Assembly: GCA_031002005.1 (NCBI GenBank)
Contig: CM061919.1
Span: forward strand, 11,355,687-11,419,686
Length of the DNA: 64,000 bases
Direction of reading: 5' to 3'
Origin: Vandiemenella viatica
Taxonomy: Eukaryota > Arthropoda > Insecta > Orthoptera > Morabidae
Part shown: positions 1 to 10,154 of the stretch, in pieces
Layout: the number at the start of each line of letters is the position of its first letter
Numbering within the stretch: the first letter of the stretch is position 1
The notes under the pieces: model-generated
Seen by the model: only the letters and a program-made list of their open reading frames with translations
Told to the model about the DNA's origin: nothing
Database searches by the model: none
Program-made: the position numbers and the translations under genes

Positions 1-340
1 TTGACTTTGACAAATTTTTTTCTTCTGAATTTCAACCAAAACCATTTCACATTTGGGACAGAATGACTCGAAAACTAAGCAGGATATCAAAAAACTTTAT
101 TCTTCATTTTTTATTTTTCATATCTAGTTACATAATAATCCATCACCAGATTGCGGCGTCACGTTTATCCTAGAGTCCCCTTGAGGTTTTTGTACATATT
201 CCTCGTGTCTGTATGGAAGCGGCCATGCCCCTTCCACTCCGGCCATGCCCCCCCCCCCCACTCCTCCTCCGCCCTGCTTCAATTCAATGCGTGGTGAAAG
301 TCTCTTGCGTCGTCTCCATATATTTCTTTCCTCCATGATT
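1..340. repeat. Dispersed direct repeat, copy 1 (cut by window start)
   Basis: Positions 1-340 are clearly similar in the same orientation to about 7480-7800. Shared landmarks in order are a TTTTTCTTCTG tract, TTTCAACC, a CTCGARAACTAAGCAG block, a TTACATAATAA block and the pair GTACATATT / GTGCATATT. The intervening 7.1 kb is other repeats. No coding sequence is evident; the short minus-strand reading frame at 124-336 runs through C-rich low-complexity DNA. The nature of the element is unknown and its left end lies outside the window. Confidence 0.6.
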
Positions 341-361
341 TGAAATACAGAACCAAATAAC

Positions 362-666
362 CAGTGGCGTAGCTAGGTCAACAAGGGCCCCAGTGCAAAT
401 AATTTATTTTGTGCCCTCAGGCCAGATGGGCGACCTTTTTTTGCTTTGTGTTGCTGGTAGGGGCCCCTGAGTTGTGTTTGAGGGCCCCCCTGAGCAGAGA
501 GGGGCTCCCTATGTCTCAGGGGGCCCCCTTAGACGACGGTAGAGCTAAAAAAAATCGCCAATTTGCCGTGAGTTCTCGTTGGCCCTCTGAACTGCGCTTG
601 GGGGCCCCCTGACCGTAGGGGCCCCGGTGCACTGCACCGCCTAGCGCCATAGTAGCTACGCCCCTG
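362..666. mobile_element. hAT-type MITE, 305 bp, perfect TSD
   Basis: The element begins CAGTGGCGTAGCTAGG and ends GTAGCTACGCCCCTG, which are inverted repeats of the hAT type. It is flanked on both sides by the identical 8-bp duplication CAAATAAC (354-361 and 667-674). The interior is rich in GGGGCCCC runs and has no transposase, so it is non-autonomous. An internal module (TAGAGCTAAAAAAAATCGCC) recurs in the MITE at 1370-1573, although the termini of the two differ. Confidence 0.93.
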
Positions 667-699
667 CAAATAACACATGCGCACGTTGTATCTCATTAA

Positions 700-790
700 G
701 ACAGAATAGCCAAATACACCGTCTGTAATTTTTCGGGACTATTCTGCAGGGGAGCCGTGCAGGCGTATCTCATTATTATTATTATTATTG
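700..790 (+). repeat. Short dispersed repeat R, copy 1
   Basis: Contains the block AATAGCCAAATACACCGTC followed by TGTAATTTTTCG, TATTCTGCAGG and an ATT microsatellite tail (about 772-789). The same block recurs at about 1893-2070 and 2347-2490. The (ATT)n tail suggests a retroposed, SINE-like 3' end. No tRNA-like head is visible in this copy. Confidence 0.55.
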
Positions 791-824
791 CAGCTATATC
801 GATCCTTTTTTCAGGATGTAGCCT

Positions 825-1880
825 CTTTAAGTCTATGAGCTATATTTTAGAATTTAATTCTACATAGTTTCCTTGTAGTTCTTTCCAGGCTGATCGATTT
901 TGAGCCACCCTCTTCCAGTTCACGCCTCTAACTCGACGTTTATCCTTATCCCAGCGATCCGAGGGTCTTCCTCTTGCTCTTTTCAGGTTTCTCGGTATCC
1001 AATCCAGCACTACCGTAGTCCATCTTTCATCTCTTTGCGAGCAATATGGCCGGCCCATTGCCATTTTTTGGGTCTGTTACTTTAGTTATTGAACGAATGT
1101 GCATGGGCCTTTTCCTGTCTCTTCTTCTAAACCCTAGCATTGCTCTTCCCATAGTTCGCTGGGCAGTTCTCAGTTTTTGCTTCGTGTGACTATATTAGAG
1201 TCCAAGTCTGGCAGGCATATGTGAGGACCGGTAATACACATTGTTCAAATTCCTGTTTTTTAAGATGTACTGGCATGTTAGATTTAAAAACTATGGAATT
1301 TCTTCCATATGCTTTCCAGCCCAGCTTTATCTGTCTGTAGATCTAAGGGTTTGAGTCATCATTCATATTCAGGGCCGGCGTTAGGGGGGGGGGGTAAGCG
1401 GGTCGAAAGTACCCGGGCCCCAGGCTGATGGGGGGCCCCGAATACCGATTGTAGGGGCCCTCAGGCCATGAAGCCAAGAATCCACCCATTGTCGTCCGGC
1501 CAGTTTGTAGAGCTAAAAAAAAAAAAAGGTCGCCCATTTTACCCCGGGCCCGAAATTCCTAGCGCCGGCTCTGTTCATATTGATCAGTTGGCCAAGATAG
1601 ATGCACTGATCTACGGACTCAATACCAGAGTCTGTCATGTCTGCCTTGTCTTTATCTTTTTCTGTCCATTTGTTTTGCATGATTTTGCTTTTTGATTTAT
1701 TTATTTTAAGGCCCACTTCACTGCACGCTGCCTCTAGTTCATTTATCAGTTCTTTGAGCTCTTCCAGACTGTTTGAGAGTAAAACTATATCATCAGCGAA
1801 TGTTATGTTGTTGAGACTTCTTCCATTTATTCTCAAACCTCGGTTTTGCCATTGGACTTTTGACATAGCCAACTCTATAC
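825..1880 (-). pseudogene. Non-LTR retrotransposon RT fragment, split by a MITE
   Basis: Read on the minus strand, 1872-1582 encodes the RT palm region with a FADDIVLLS catalytic box, followed by ELEAACSEVGLKIN and a YLGQ motif. The frame is then interrupted by the MITE at 1370-1573. It resumes below 1369 with CVLPVLTYACQTWTL and, at 1064-840, a C-terminal segment containing RARGRPSDRWDKD and WKELQGNYVELN. This order is typical of the endonuclease-reverse-transcriptase LINEs whose C-terminus carries GRP...RW and WKRLGEAF-like blocks. Several stops and frameshifts show that it is inactive. The 5' part (endonuclease, RT fingers) is missing. Confidence 0.85.
1370..1573. mobile_element. hAT-type MITE, 204 bp, perfect TSD
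   Basis: Termini are CAGGGCCGGCGTTAG and CTAGCGCCGGCTCTG, an imperfect inverted pair. The identical 8-bp duplication TTCATATT flanks it (1362-1369 and 1574-1581). No coding capacity. It lies inside the LINE RT pseudogene 825-1880, so it is younger than that LINE. Two related copies are at 4614-4806 and 17767-17899. Confidence 0.95.
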
Positions 1881-1892
1881 AGTCAATAAAAT

Positions 1893-2070
1893 CACCACAT
1901 TCTAAATTCCCACCTGGACCCTTGATTTATTCCTATCACAAGTGTATATTAACGATACACGTTTTATTCCAGTAAAACTGAACAGCCAAATATACCGTCT
2001 GTAATTTCGAATTTATTCTGCAAGAGAGCAGTGCAGATGAATCGCATATATGGTCAGTAAAATGACTGCA
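1893..2070 (+). repeat. Short dispersed repeat R, copy 2
   Basis: Starts near CCACATTCTAAATTCCCAC, continues through ATCACAAGTGTATATTAACG and contains AACAGCCAAATATACCGTC and TTATTCTGCAAGAGAGC. It is directly repeated at 2347-2490 with the SINE 2073-2347 between the two copies. No coding sequence. Confidence 0.6.
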
Positions 2071-2072
2071 TT

Positions 2073-2347
2073 CTGAGCGGTCTGGTGGCTCTGTGGTTAA
2101 GGCGTCTGATTGGAGACCGGAAGGTCCCCGGTTCGAAACCCTATTTCGAACCGGGGATTTTCGTAGGCACTTAACCCGACCATCACCTCTGGCAAAGATT
2201 GATGTGTAATGTGAAGTACGCAAGAACTTTTTCTGCAAGTAACGCGGCCATCTTGCAGGTTAGGCTAATGCGGCTATGAGAGTGGCGGAATGCGCAGTCA
2301 GTAGAAACCCTGTCATTACGAACACACGGAATTATTATTATTATTAC
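2073..2347 (+). mobile_element. tRNA-derived SINE (family S1), full-length
   Basis: The head at about 2073-2140 is tRNA-like: an A-box-like GGTGGCTCTGTGGTTAAGG and a B box GGTTCGAAACC, the internal pol III promoter of tRNAs and SINEs. The body continues with a GGGGATTTTC block, CACCTCTGGC, TGTGTAATGTGAAGTACGC, GGCGGAATGCGCAGTCAG and AGAAACCCTGTCATTACG, ending in a short (ATT)n tail at about 2332-2346. The same family, in two separated halves, is at 45335-45507 and 52310-52428. It is a SINE rather than a functional tRNA gene because the body and tail are continuous with the head. Confidence 0.85.
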
Positions 2348-2490
2348 CACATTCTAAATTCCCACGTGGAACCATGATTTATTATTATCACAAGTGTACA
2401 TTAATGATACACTTTGTGTTTCATTAAAACTAAACAGGCAAATATACCGTTTGTATTTTTCGCACTTATTCTGCAGGAGAGCCAACTCCA
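2347..2490 (+). repeat. Short dispersed repeat R, copy 3
   Basis: Matches 1893-2040 closely: CCACATTCTAAATTCCCAC, ATCACAAGTGTACATTAATG, CAAATATACCGTTTGTA, TTATTCTGCAGGAGAGCC. It abuts the 3' tail of the SINE at 2073-2347. Confidence 0.6.
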
Positions 2491-2494
2491 TAGT

Positions 2495-2640
2495 TTTATC
2501 TTATTTAGCACCATTTTATGGCGCACTCTGTCAAAGGCCTTTGAAAGATACAGTACTACACTATCAACTTGTCAATTTTATCAGAAATAACTTGTATATA
2601 ACCTCATAAATGAGATTCGCACGAATATCCTAATCTAAAG
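2495..2640 (-). pseudogene. CR1-A LINE RT fragment
   Basis: On the minus strand this encodes a LGYSCESHL*GYIQVISDK segment with further stops. It corresponds to the GFRQGYSCE..QLVGYMQDISDE region of the reverse transcriptase seen far better preserved at 39000-39390. It is a 145-bp remnant, truncated at both ends. Confidence 0.6.
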
Positions 2641-2649
2641 TCATATTGA

Positions 2650-3137
2650 CAACTTGGAAACCACCACCAGTTGTCTTGTTGGGTTTGTAGTTCTCCAGTG
2701 TCAACGGAGTGTTTCGAATTAAGATCACTTCCAATGATCAACTTGCCTCAGATGGAAATGAGACGATCAAAGTCCTCTTCTATTGGCTGCCTCCGCGGTT
2801 GTATATATGCTGACACTACTGGGGCTGGTCCAGTGGTAGTTTTCACTTGGATGGTCCTGATTTCTATCTGCTTGGTTTGTGGCGACAGTAGTTCATGATG
2901 AGGGATACGGCGCTTTATGTATATCACCACACCTCCTCCTGCAGTTTGTCTGTTATGCCAATAGCAGCAATATTTGGTTACTGTAGCGTTAAGGACTTGT
3001 TTGAGGTGGGTTTCTGAGTCAAGGCAAATATCTAGGCCTTCATCACGCATAAACTTCTTGAACTCTCCAAGCTGATGTTGCATGCCATTAACATTCCAAA
3101 CGCACAGAGATAAACCCTGAATATCCGTCCTATTCAT
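2650..3137 (-). pseudogene. Jockey-like LINE endonuclease domain fragment
   Basis: The reading frame 3137-2748 begins MNRTDIQGLSLCVWNVNGM, matching the N-terminal WN.NG motif of apurinic endonucleases (EEP fold) of non-LTR elements. It continues with LDICLDSETHL (the catalytic-site SET/ET block) and GGGVVIYIKR, then SAYIQP. After a frameshift near 2748 it reads LIIGSDLNSKH, the GD(F)N catalytic block with D-for-F changes. It lies directly downstream of a gag-like ORF1 (3150-4420), the normal order in jockey-group elements. RT is missing, so the copy is 3'-truncated. Confidence 0.85.
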
Positions 3138-3149
3138 TATTGGTTAGGG

Positions 3150-4420
3150 ATTTCTCTGATTGTTCGGCTGCTGGAACCTTCATAACAGCGGACTTGATAT
3201 CCGCGGTGAGCTGGTCAAACTTGGTGAGGAGAGACGTCAACATAAGTAAGCTGCCTAATATGTTAAATAATTGGTCCAACGTCCCGCTGTTATTTGCTGA
3301 TTGAGGTGTGGGCAAGTGTTGACATTGCTGGCAGTTTTCTTGAGAGTTTGTCTTCTCTGCTGCCATTGGGTTGGTCCCTTTCGATGGTGTTTTTCCAGAT
3401 GTCTTTTCAGCATATGTGAGACCGAGTGATTTGCCGACTGTTGAGCTGTAGGGACTCTTCTTATTTTCCGACCGTTGAGCCGTGCTCTTCTTATTCCCAT
3501 TTGCAGTCCTCTGTCTGCTTTTTGAGGAGGTCTCTTTTCATACTGTTTAGGACTTATTCTTGTTCTCTCGCTGTCGACTAGGATGGTCGGCGGCGGGTGG
3601 TTGTTTGGCTGATGTGACCTCTGTCTGCATGTCATCAATCTTCTTATTCTCTTTTGAGGATTGGACAGAGGTTATTCCTCGCTGCCGGTCCCGTGCTCGC
3701 TTATATGCAGGACACCCTTTATAGCTGGCAATGTGACTACTTTGACAGTTGGCGCATTTCGGTGTGCTGTCTCCCTTCTTCAAGGTGCATACCGAGGGCA
3801 TGTTACAATGACTTGCTACGTGCCCTAGGGCTTGGCACTGAGTAGGGCCAATGGATCTTAATTTCTCGATGGAGATACACAATGATATCAGGGATTCCAG
3901 GGCGAAGATTTTTCTATTCTATGACCGACCTATCTGGTAGAACCACAAGAAAGATAGGTATTAGGTCTGAGCAGCCTGCTCTTTTCAACTGTGTCACTGT
4001 GTGAATGTCGAATCCGCTGTCTTCGAGTTCTTCTTTTATATCTTCATACGGCACGTTTGTAGGCATCCCATGGATTACTTCATTTAATATCTACTCTGCT
4101 GCAGACGGAAAAGTGTAATAGGGTATGTTTGCCCTCTGCACTGCTGTAGTCACTTCCAGGTAATAATTTGTAGAGTTGAAGTTTAATTTAACCTTATCGT
4201 CACCAGCAGTCTTCGATTGGATTGGCTCTTGTAGGATCCCCTTAAACATCTGATGCATTTCTTTGTGGCTTCTGGGAAATTTTACTACAATGGGTGGGAT
4301 CTGGATGGGGTGTCTGTTGCTGTTGCTGCTGCTGTTGCTGCAGCTGCTGTTGCTGCAGCTGCTGTTGTGGTTGTTGTGCTGGTTCTTCTTGATTCAGCAC
4401 GTTATATGGGTTACTTGTTT
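3150..4420 (-). pseudogene. Jockey-like LINE ORF1 (zinc-knuckle gag-like)
   Basis: The best-preserved piece, 3882-3547, encodes CQALGHVASHC followed by CANCQSSHIASYKGC, the paired CCHC zinc knuckles of jockey-type ORF1 proteins, which bind element RNA. Upstream, at about 4400-4290, a CTG/TTG-repeat tract reads as a glutamine-rich stretch on the minus strand. Basic, glutamine-rich sequence follows the knuckles. The frame is broken by many stops. Spacing to the endonuclease below and the shared strand support a single 5'-to-3' LINE remnant from about 4420 to 2650. Confidence 0.75.
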
Positions 4421-4613
4421 CAATGTTGTTGGGATCCAGTGGTGGTGGGGGCTAGCTGGTACTAATACAAACCACATACACAAATCTGTCTCTGGAATAT
4501 ATCTATTTGTTTCAGAATTATGCAGAAAATATAGATTTTTAATTGGTTTTCAATCGTGAATGTTTGGGGTTGAAGTTATATGCTGAGACATTAGGAAACA
4601 TTTATTTTATAAA

Positions 4614-4806
4614 CAGGTATGGTGTTGGGGGGAGGGGGGCGTAAATGGGTCAAATGTAATTGGGCCTTCCCTTTGGCTGATGGGGGGGCCTGATCACCGG
4701 CTGTAGGGGCCATCCGCTCAACAAGTTGTAGAGCTTAAAAAAAAAAAAAACTACATGACTGTTAAGATCATTTACCGCGGGCTCCAAAATCCTAGCACCG
4801 GCCCTG
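4614..4806. mobile_element. hAT-type MITE, 193 bp, perfect TSD
   Basis: Related to the MITE at 1370-1573: same G-rich interior, the same TAGAGCTTAAAAAAAAAAAA module and the terminus CTAGCACCGGCCCTG. The flanking duplication TTTATAAA is exact (4606-4613 and 4807-4814). The left terminus is degraded (CAGGTATGGTGTTG). No coding capacity. Confidence 0.9.
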
Positions 4807-4849
4807 TTTATAAATATTCTGCCATAACTTAAAAATAATTGAATTTATT

Positions 4850-7240
4850 TTGGCAGGATTTAGAACTGTGGGTGTCTATAAAGAACATTAGATATTAAAA
4901 GGGATGGGGGCAAAGGGGAAGAGGGACTGGGCTTTTGCATAGGAAATATAGATTGTCTTTTCGTTTCAATTAAAGTATACATGTGTAAATTTTCATTAAT
5001 ATCAGATAAAAACTGAAGGTATGTATAAAAAACAGTTAAGGGGTATAGAGGCGAAGAGTGGTTTGGTTTTTGTAATACTCGTTTGGACAGTACTTTTCTC
5101 TTTGTTTTAAAGTATATGTGCGCAAAGTTCCATCAAAACCAGATAAAAGCTTTGTGTATAAAACATTTGCAAAAATTAAATGGGGTAAGGGAGTGAGTTG
5201 TTGGGTTTTGTTAACAGAATGTATACACTATGTTTCTCTTTGTTTTAAGTATACATGAGCAGTGTTCCATCAAAATCTGAAAAAAAATGTGGGTATCTAT
5301 AAAATAAAATAAAAACACTGGAAATTAAGAGGGTTGGGGGTAGAAGGATAGATGGGTTGGGTTATACTACCAAATTTAAACAGAATTGTTCTGGATGTTT
5401 TAAATTATAGGTGTGAAAATTTCCTTCAGAATCGGATAGAAACCATAGCTTTGTATAAATAACATTAACAATAATTAAAGGGGTATAAAGGGTGACAAGG
5501 TTTGTAAAAGTAAATTGGACAGTATTTTACTTTTTCTCTTTGATTTAAAATATATGTATGCAAACTGTGGCAGATCCAGAGGGGGTCTAGGAGGCTCAAG
5601 CCCCTCCCCCAAAAGTATCTAGATCCACCCCAGACATCTTAGTTTTGGAGACCTGATCTTTTATGAGCAGCACGACTATAAAGCCTATATTTGCCCGACT
5701 CAAGGCCCCCCCCCCCAAACAGAATCCCCTCAAGGCCCTCCCCAACCAAAATCCGCTCAAGTCCTCCCCCAAACCAAAATCCTGGATCCGCCACTGCATG
5801 TAAAGTTCCAGCAAAATTGGATTAAAATGTGGGTTTGTACACAAATTTAGGGGTGTAAAGAGAGAGAGTGGTTTGTTTTTGGATTTTTTGGTCAGAAATC
5901 TTCTCCATGAAAAAATACATACATGTACCGTTTTTTATAATGATTGATTAAACGATGTCGACTGTAGTTTCTTATAAACAACATTAAGAGTGTGGAAAGG
6001 AGAAGAGGGGTTGGGTTTTCACAAGTAAATGTTGATGGTATATTTCTCTTTCTGTGTGCAAGTTTACATCCTAATTGCATAAAAACTGTGGGTTTGTATG
6101 GAAATTAAGGGGTGTAAAGCAGGACCTAGGGTAGTTTTTGGATTTTTTGGTCAGAAATCTTCTCCATGAAAAAGTACATATATGTGCCAACTTTCATAAA
6201 AATCGATCAAATGGTGTCGACTGTAGCTTTTTAATAAGAAAATTGACAAAAATCAAAGAGGTGGAAACAGGGAGAGGGTTTCAGTTTTTGCAAAGCAAAA
6301 GTTGACATTATTTTTCTCTCTGTTTCATAGTAAAATTGTGCTAAGTTCTATTGAAACTGGATAAAAAGTATGGGCTTTTATAAACATTAAGTGGTGTAAT
6401 GGGGAAGAGCGGTTTTTGGATTTTTTGGTCAGTAACCTTCTTCGTGAAAAAATACATATACTAAGCACCAATTTTCATGGTGATCACTGAAAGGGTATTG
6501 ACTGTAACTTTTTATAAAGAACACTGAAAAAAATTAAGGGCTGAAAGGAGGGAGAGGGGTTGGGATTTGGCAGATCAAATGTTGACAGGATTTTTCTCTT
6601 TACTGTAAATTCCATCAAAATAGGATTAAAAAAAATGTGGGTTTGTATAAAATTAAAGGGTGTAAAAGGGGAGAGGGTGTGGGGTTTGTTATTTTTATTA
6701 TTTGGGTCAGAAATCTTTTCCATGAAAAAATACATGTATATGCCCAATTTAAAGATCAGTTAAATGGTGTCGATGGGTGCTTTATGTAAAGAATGTTGAC
6801 AAAAATTAAGGGGTTGGAAATGGGGAGAGACATTCAGTTTTTCAAACCAAATATGGACAGTATTTTTCTCTGTTTTACAGTAAATGAAATTTCCATCGAA
6901 ATCAGATAAAAAAGGTTGGTTTGTATAAAAATTAAGGGGTGTTAAGGGAGAGTGGGTATGTTTTTTTAAATTTTTGTTTGGTCAGTAACATTCTACATGA
7001 AAATATATATGTATATGCCAACTTTCATGGTGTTGACTGTAGCTTTGTATAAAGAACATTGACAAAAATTAAGGGGGTGAAAATTGGGAGAGGGGTTGGG
7101 TTTCTGCAAACAAAATATTGACAGTATTTTTCTCTTTTTTTAACTATACATGTCCAAAGTTTTATCAAAATTGGATAAAAATGTGGGCTTGTATTGAAAT
7201 TGAGGGGTGTAAAGGGGTAGAGGGATATCGCTGAGCACAC
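4850..7240. repeat. Degenerate tandem array 1 (satellite-like)
   Basis: A diverged tandem repeat. The landmark GACAGTATTTTTCTCTTTG recurs near 5088, 5225, 5380 and 5520 at about 140-bp spacing. It then recurs near 6040, 6310, 6587, 6857 and 7120 at about 265-277-bp spacing. In the second part each long unit also contains a second motif (TTTGGTCAGAAATCTTCTCC) roughly half-way, so the array changes from simple monomers to A/B dimers. The minus-strand short open frames are by-products of the repeat and not genes. A hAT-type MITE (5565-5796) sits inside. Confidence 0.85.
5565..5796. mobile_element. hAT-type MITE, 232 bp, inside tandem array 1
   Basis: The right end TCCTGGATCCGCCACTG and the left end CTGTGGCAGATCCAGA form an inverted pair of the CAGTGGCGGATCCAGA type common in hAT elements. 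The flanks TATGCAAA (5557-5564) and CATGTAAA (5797-5804) agree at 6 of 8 positions, fitting an old target duplication. The interior has repeated CCCCC/AAACCAAAATC blocks and no transposase. Confidence 0.82.
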
Positions 7241-7344
7241 ATAAAAAAAACATTTGAATTGATAACCTCCTCTTCTTTTGAAGTCTGTTAAAAATTAGTT
7301 ATAGATATAGTTCCATACGCCTTTGGTGACGTTTTTATTCTGGT

Positions 7345-7800
7345 TCATGCCATGTTTAAGCTAGCCACAAGTGGTAATAAAAAAACAAAATCTCGAGAAC
7401 TGAGTGTGATATCAAAATTTTTTATTCTTTACTTTCGATTTGTCTCATCGTATTACATAAGAATCCACCATAAAATTTGGCTTCTGAGCAATTTTTCTTC
7501 TGCATTTCAACCGAAAAACACATCACTTTTGAGACAGCATATCTCGAGAACTAAGCAGATTACAGAAAAATTTACTCTTCATGTTTGATTTCTTTCATCA
7601 AATTACATAATAAGCCATAATCAAATACAGTGGCACAGTTATCATAGAATTCACTTTAGGTTTGTGTGCATATTACCCACGTTTCTTGCGAAATTCAAAA
7701 TGGTGACTTCCCCTCCCCACTAGTTTGTACTTGCCTTTACTTCAGTGCATGGTGAGGGCCCCTTGCATTCTCTCCACTCTTTTCTTTAGTACTGCAACAG
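7345..7800. repeat. Dispersed direct repeat, copy 2, with internal duplication
   Basis: About 7480-7800 matches window positions 1-340. An upstream segment (about 7370-7480) carries a second, diverged copy of the block with CTCGAGAACTGAG and TTACATAAGAATCCA, giving a partial tandem of roughly 130 bp. No coding potential is supported. Confidence 0.6.
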
Positions 7801-7829
7801 TGATGTTTCGATTTTCCACCAAAGAGAAT

Positions 7830-8100
7830 GTTGAATTTCTTAACCAGTTCCCCCATACCATCTGCAAACAACCTAACATTTGACTGTAGACTATTAACAC
7901 AATTATTCATTAGAATAATGAACACTAATGGTACCAATACACTATACTATGGCAGTTCCATTCACAACTTTGATACTGCATTTGTTACCACATCTTTGTT
8001 TTCCACCTTTTAAAAATTCCTGTTCGCAGCAAACCACTTTTTTATTTAATTTATTTATGAAGCAGTGCAATTTCCCTACAATTCCCTTTTCCCTTTCTTT
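7830..8100 (-). pseudogene. CR1-A LINE RT fragment
   Basis: The minus strand reads VPLVFIILMNNCVNSLQS followed by VRLFADG. This is the VPQGS..GPLLFIIL / FADD catalytic block of the CR1-A reverse transcriptase, with the catalytic FADD altered to FADG. It is truncated on both sides and directly precedes another CR1-A fragment. Confidence 0.65.
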
Positions 8101-8109
8101 ATTAATATT

Positions 8110-9540
8110 TATATTTAATTTTCCCACCCTTCAAATTTTGCCCTTACGAATTTTATTTTTTAATTATTTCAGTGATTTTGGCAAAATATTAAACACTTCC
8201 TAAGATCATTTATAATAGTGCCTGCCTACCTTTTTTAAAATAGATATATATATTCCACTCCTTCATGCCATTTCTTCCATTACATGCACTATTCCTAAAT
8301 CTTCTACAAATATCCTGCCAAGCCTCATCAACTTCTAAACTCCTGGCACACTCTTCACACTCCTGCTGACTTCCAAAGAATCCCAAATCCCAATCCAATT
8401 TTTGATATCAGTTGCTGATTATGTTCTGAAGTAATTTTCACATACAAATCTAGCTTCCCTCCTCTGCACCCTTTCAAATTCCTGTATTTGAAACCCAAAA
8501 TGTGTGTCCCATAATACATTACCATATTAAACATTGATCTGACCAAACATTTGTAACATAATTTCCTTACTTCTCTGACGAAGCGTGCAATAAACTTAGG
8601 ATTTTGTAACATTTCCCTACTATCTGCCCAAAGTGTCCAATGCAGCTGAGTTTATCATCAGATGTTATGCCAACACAAATCAAATCTTAAATAAGCATCC
8701 TGTAATCATAAAGAACCCCTTCAATTTCATATCTGCTTGCTAATAAGATGACTCCTTTTGGCATTTATCTTCATTCTGTTTTAATTTGCCAAGTTAATTA
8801 TCCTGTCCAGGTCACCCCACAGCTGTTTGCATTATTCCCCCATTTTGATCTTATTATACACCACTATGCTAACTGCAAACAACATATCTTCTAACAGTAA
8901 ACCATTAATTCAATAATTTATTAGAATATGGATAGAAATACTCCCAATACATTAAACTGTGGCACTCCCACATCTGGGAGATTGGAGCTGGAGAATGATG
9001 ACTCCCATTTTCTCTTTCATATTTTTTGGTATGGTAGCTCCTACACTAACATTTTGATTCCACATTTTAAGAATTTCTCTACCAAGCAAGTCACTTTATC
9101 ATTCACTCAAACACCATTTTGTGCCCCACTTTATCAAATGCCATAGAAAGGCCTAGTGCTACACTATCAACTTGGTCAAACTTGTCCATTTATTTCTCAA
9201 TATCTTGCACATAGCCCAATATGATTCACATTAATATATTTGCATTTCTGATGTGGTGTCATATCAATCCCCCTAGCAATTAACCTACCACTGAAGTCAA
9301 ACTAATTGGCCTTTAATTTTCAACCCTACTTGTTACCCCTCCTTTATGGACTTTACAGATTCCTTGTAAGTAATAAGTCTTCAGATTCAATTTAAATAAT
9401 ATTTCTACTATCTACCTACAGTTATATTATTTACATTCTTTTTTAGATTTGTTCTTTTCCATTATAACACCATTTTGTGACTCACTCTATCAAATGCCTT
9501 AGAAATACTTCAAATCTGTGATAACTTCTCTGTATTCCTT
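8110..9540 (-). pseudogene. CR1-A LINE, RT to 3' end, decayed
   Basis: From high to low coordinates the minus strand carries the RT fingers/palm (a block at about 9330-9240 corresponding to RPISLTSVI and the priming-loop region), CLAFYKVGHK-like text near 9130, and the thumb region. It then has YKCLVRSMFNMVMYYGTHILGFKY (8560-8490), matching the YKTLVRPLLEYG..VWDPH..YQIQ block of the copy at 39700. The C-terminal DWDLG / EVDEAWQDI region (8400-8270) and a short NILPKSLK tail near 8190 follow. Frameshifts and stops are numerous. It is one of about a dozen copies of this family in the window. Confidence 0.75.
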
Positions 9541-9653
9541 ATCTACAATGGTCTGAATGCTGTTGTATTTCACTCTCGATCTGCACACACTAATGCCCAC
9601 AGATGGTGGGATTTAACACGTTTTTATGTAAGCGTTTGAAGAAACTAACTCTG

Positions 9654-9668
9654 CTGACACGGTCGCCA
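9654..9668 (-). other. Candidate tRNA-Arg primer-binding site
   Basis: The minus strand reads TGGCGACCGTGTCAG. This differs by one base from the TGGCGACCGTGACA-type site used by several insect LTR retrotransposons primed by tRNA-Arg. It lies one base after the putative LTR end at 9670. Confidence 0.5.
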
Positions 9669-9669
9669 G

Positions 9670-10154
9670 TGACACCGCCTTTCAACACACTTTACTGTGT
9701 CAAGGAGAATAATAAAAATAAATCTTTAATTAACAATTGAAAGTTTAATTAAGGTTCTAAATACCACCCAGACCAGTCATGTTCACAAGGTTCATCAGAG
9801 TTCTATATATTTCTGAGGTTGCAGAATCCTTAGCCAAAATGGCCTACACCAACAAATCTTTATAACTCTCACATGCATCTAACTAGCATACATAAATATT
9901 TATGAAAATGCTTCAAAATCAAAAGGGTGGGTCAAAGCTCCTGCACATGCATAACACATCCGATTAACATGGCAGCTCTGGGAAACTGTTGAGAGCTGGT
10001 TTTCATATGTTTGCCAATGTGTATCTAGGGGCTTCCTTGGTACTCACAAGGACCCACGGGAAATTTAACTATGAAAACCCATGCAGCAGTATTTCAAACA
10101 GCATAGTCAGTTCTTGAACTCTTGGTCTTTTGGTTTTGGGAGTACTTCGTAACA
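9670..10154 (-). mobile_element. LTR remnant (BEL-like), minus strand
   Basis: On the minus strand the segment starts TGTTACGAAGTACTCCC and ends GGCGGTGTCA, with TG..CA boundaries. An AATAATAAAAATAAA-type polyadenylation signal lies near the 3' end (9710-9730), and the tRNA-Arg-like primer site follows. The TGTTACGAAG start is common in BEL/Pao and related LTRs. Only about 110 bp of internal sequence follows before a LINE fragment, so gag and pol are lost. No partner LTR is visible. Confidence 0.5.

Noticed and set aside
2080..2140. tRNA gene
   Set aside because: A and B boxes are present, but the sequence runs on into a body shared with another SINE copy and ends in an (ATT)n tail; it is a SINE head.
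4253..4465. Plus-strand Ala/Val-rich protein
   Set aside because: The reading frame is the reverse of a CTG/TTG repeat that codes for glutamines in the minus-strand LINE ORF1.
5596..7240. Several short minus-strand proteins rich in Asn-Pro and Phe
   Set aside because: They recur with the period of tandem array 1 and none is conserved across units as coding sequence.
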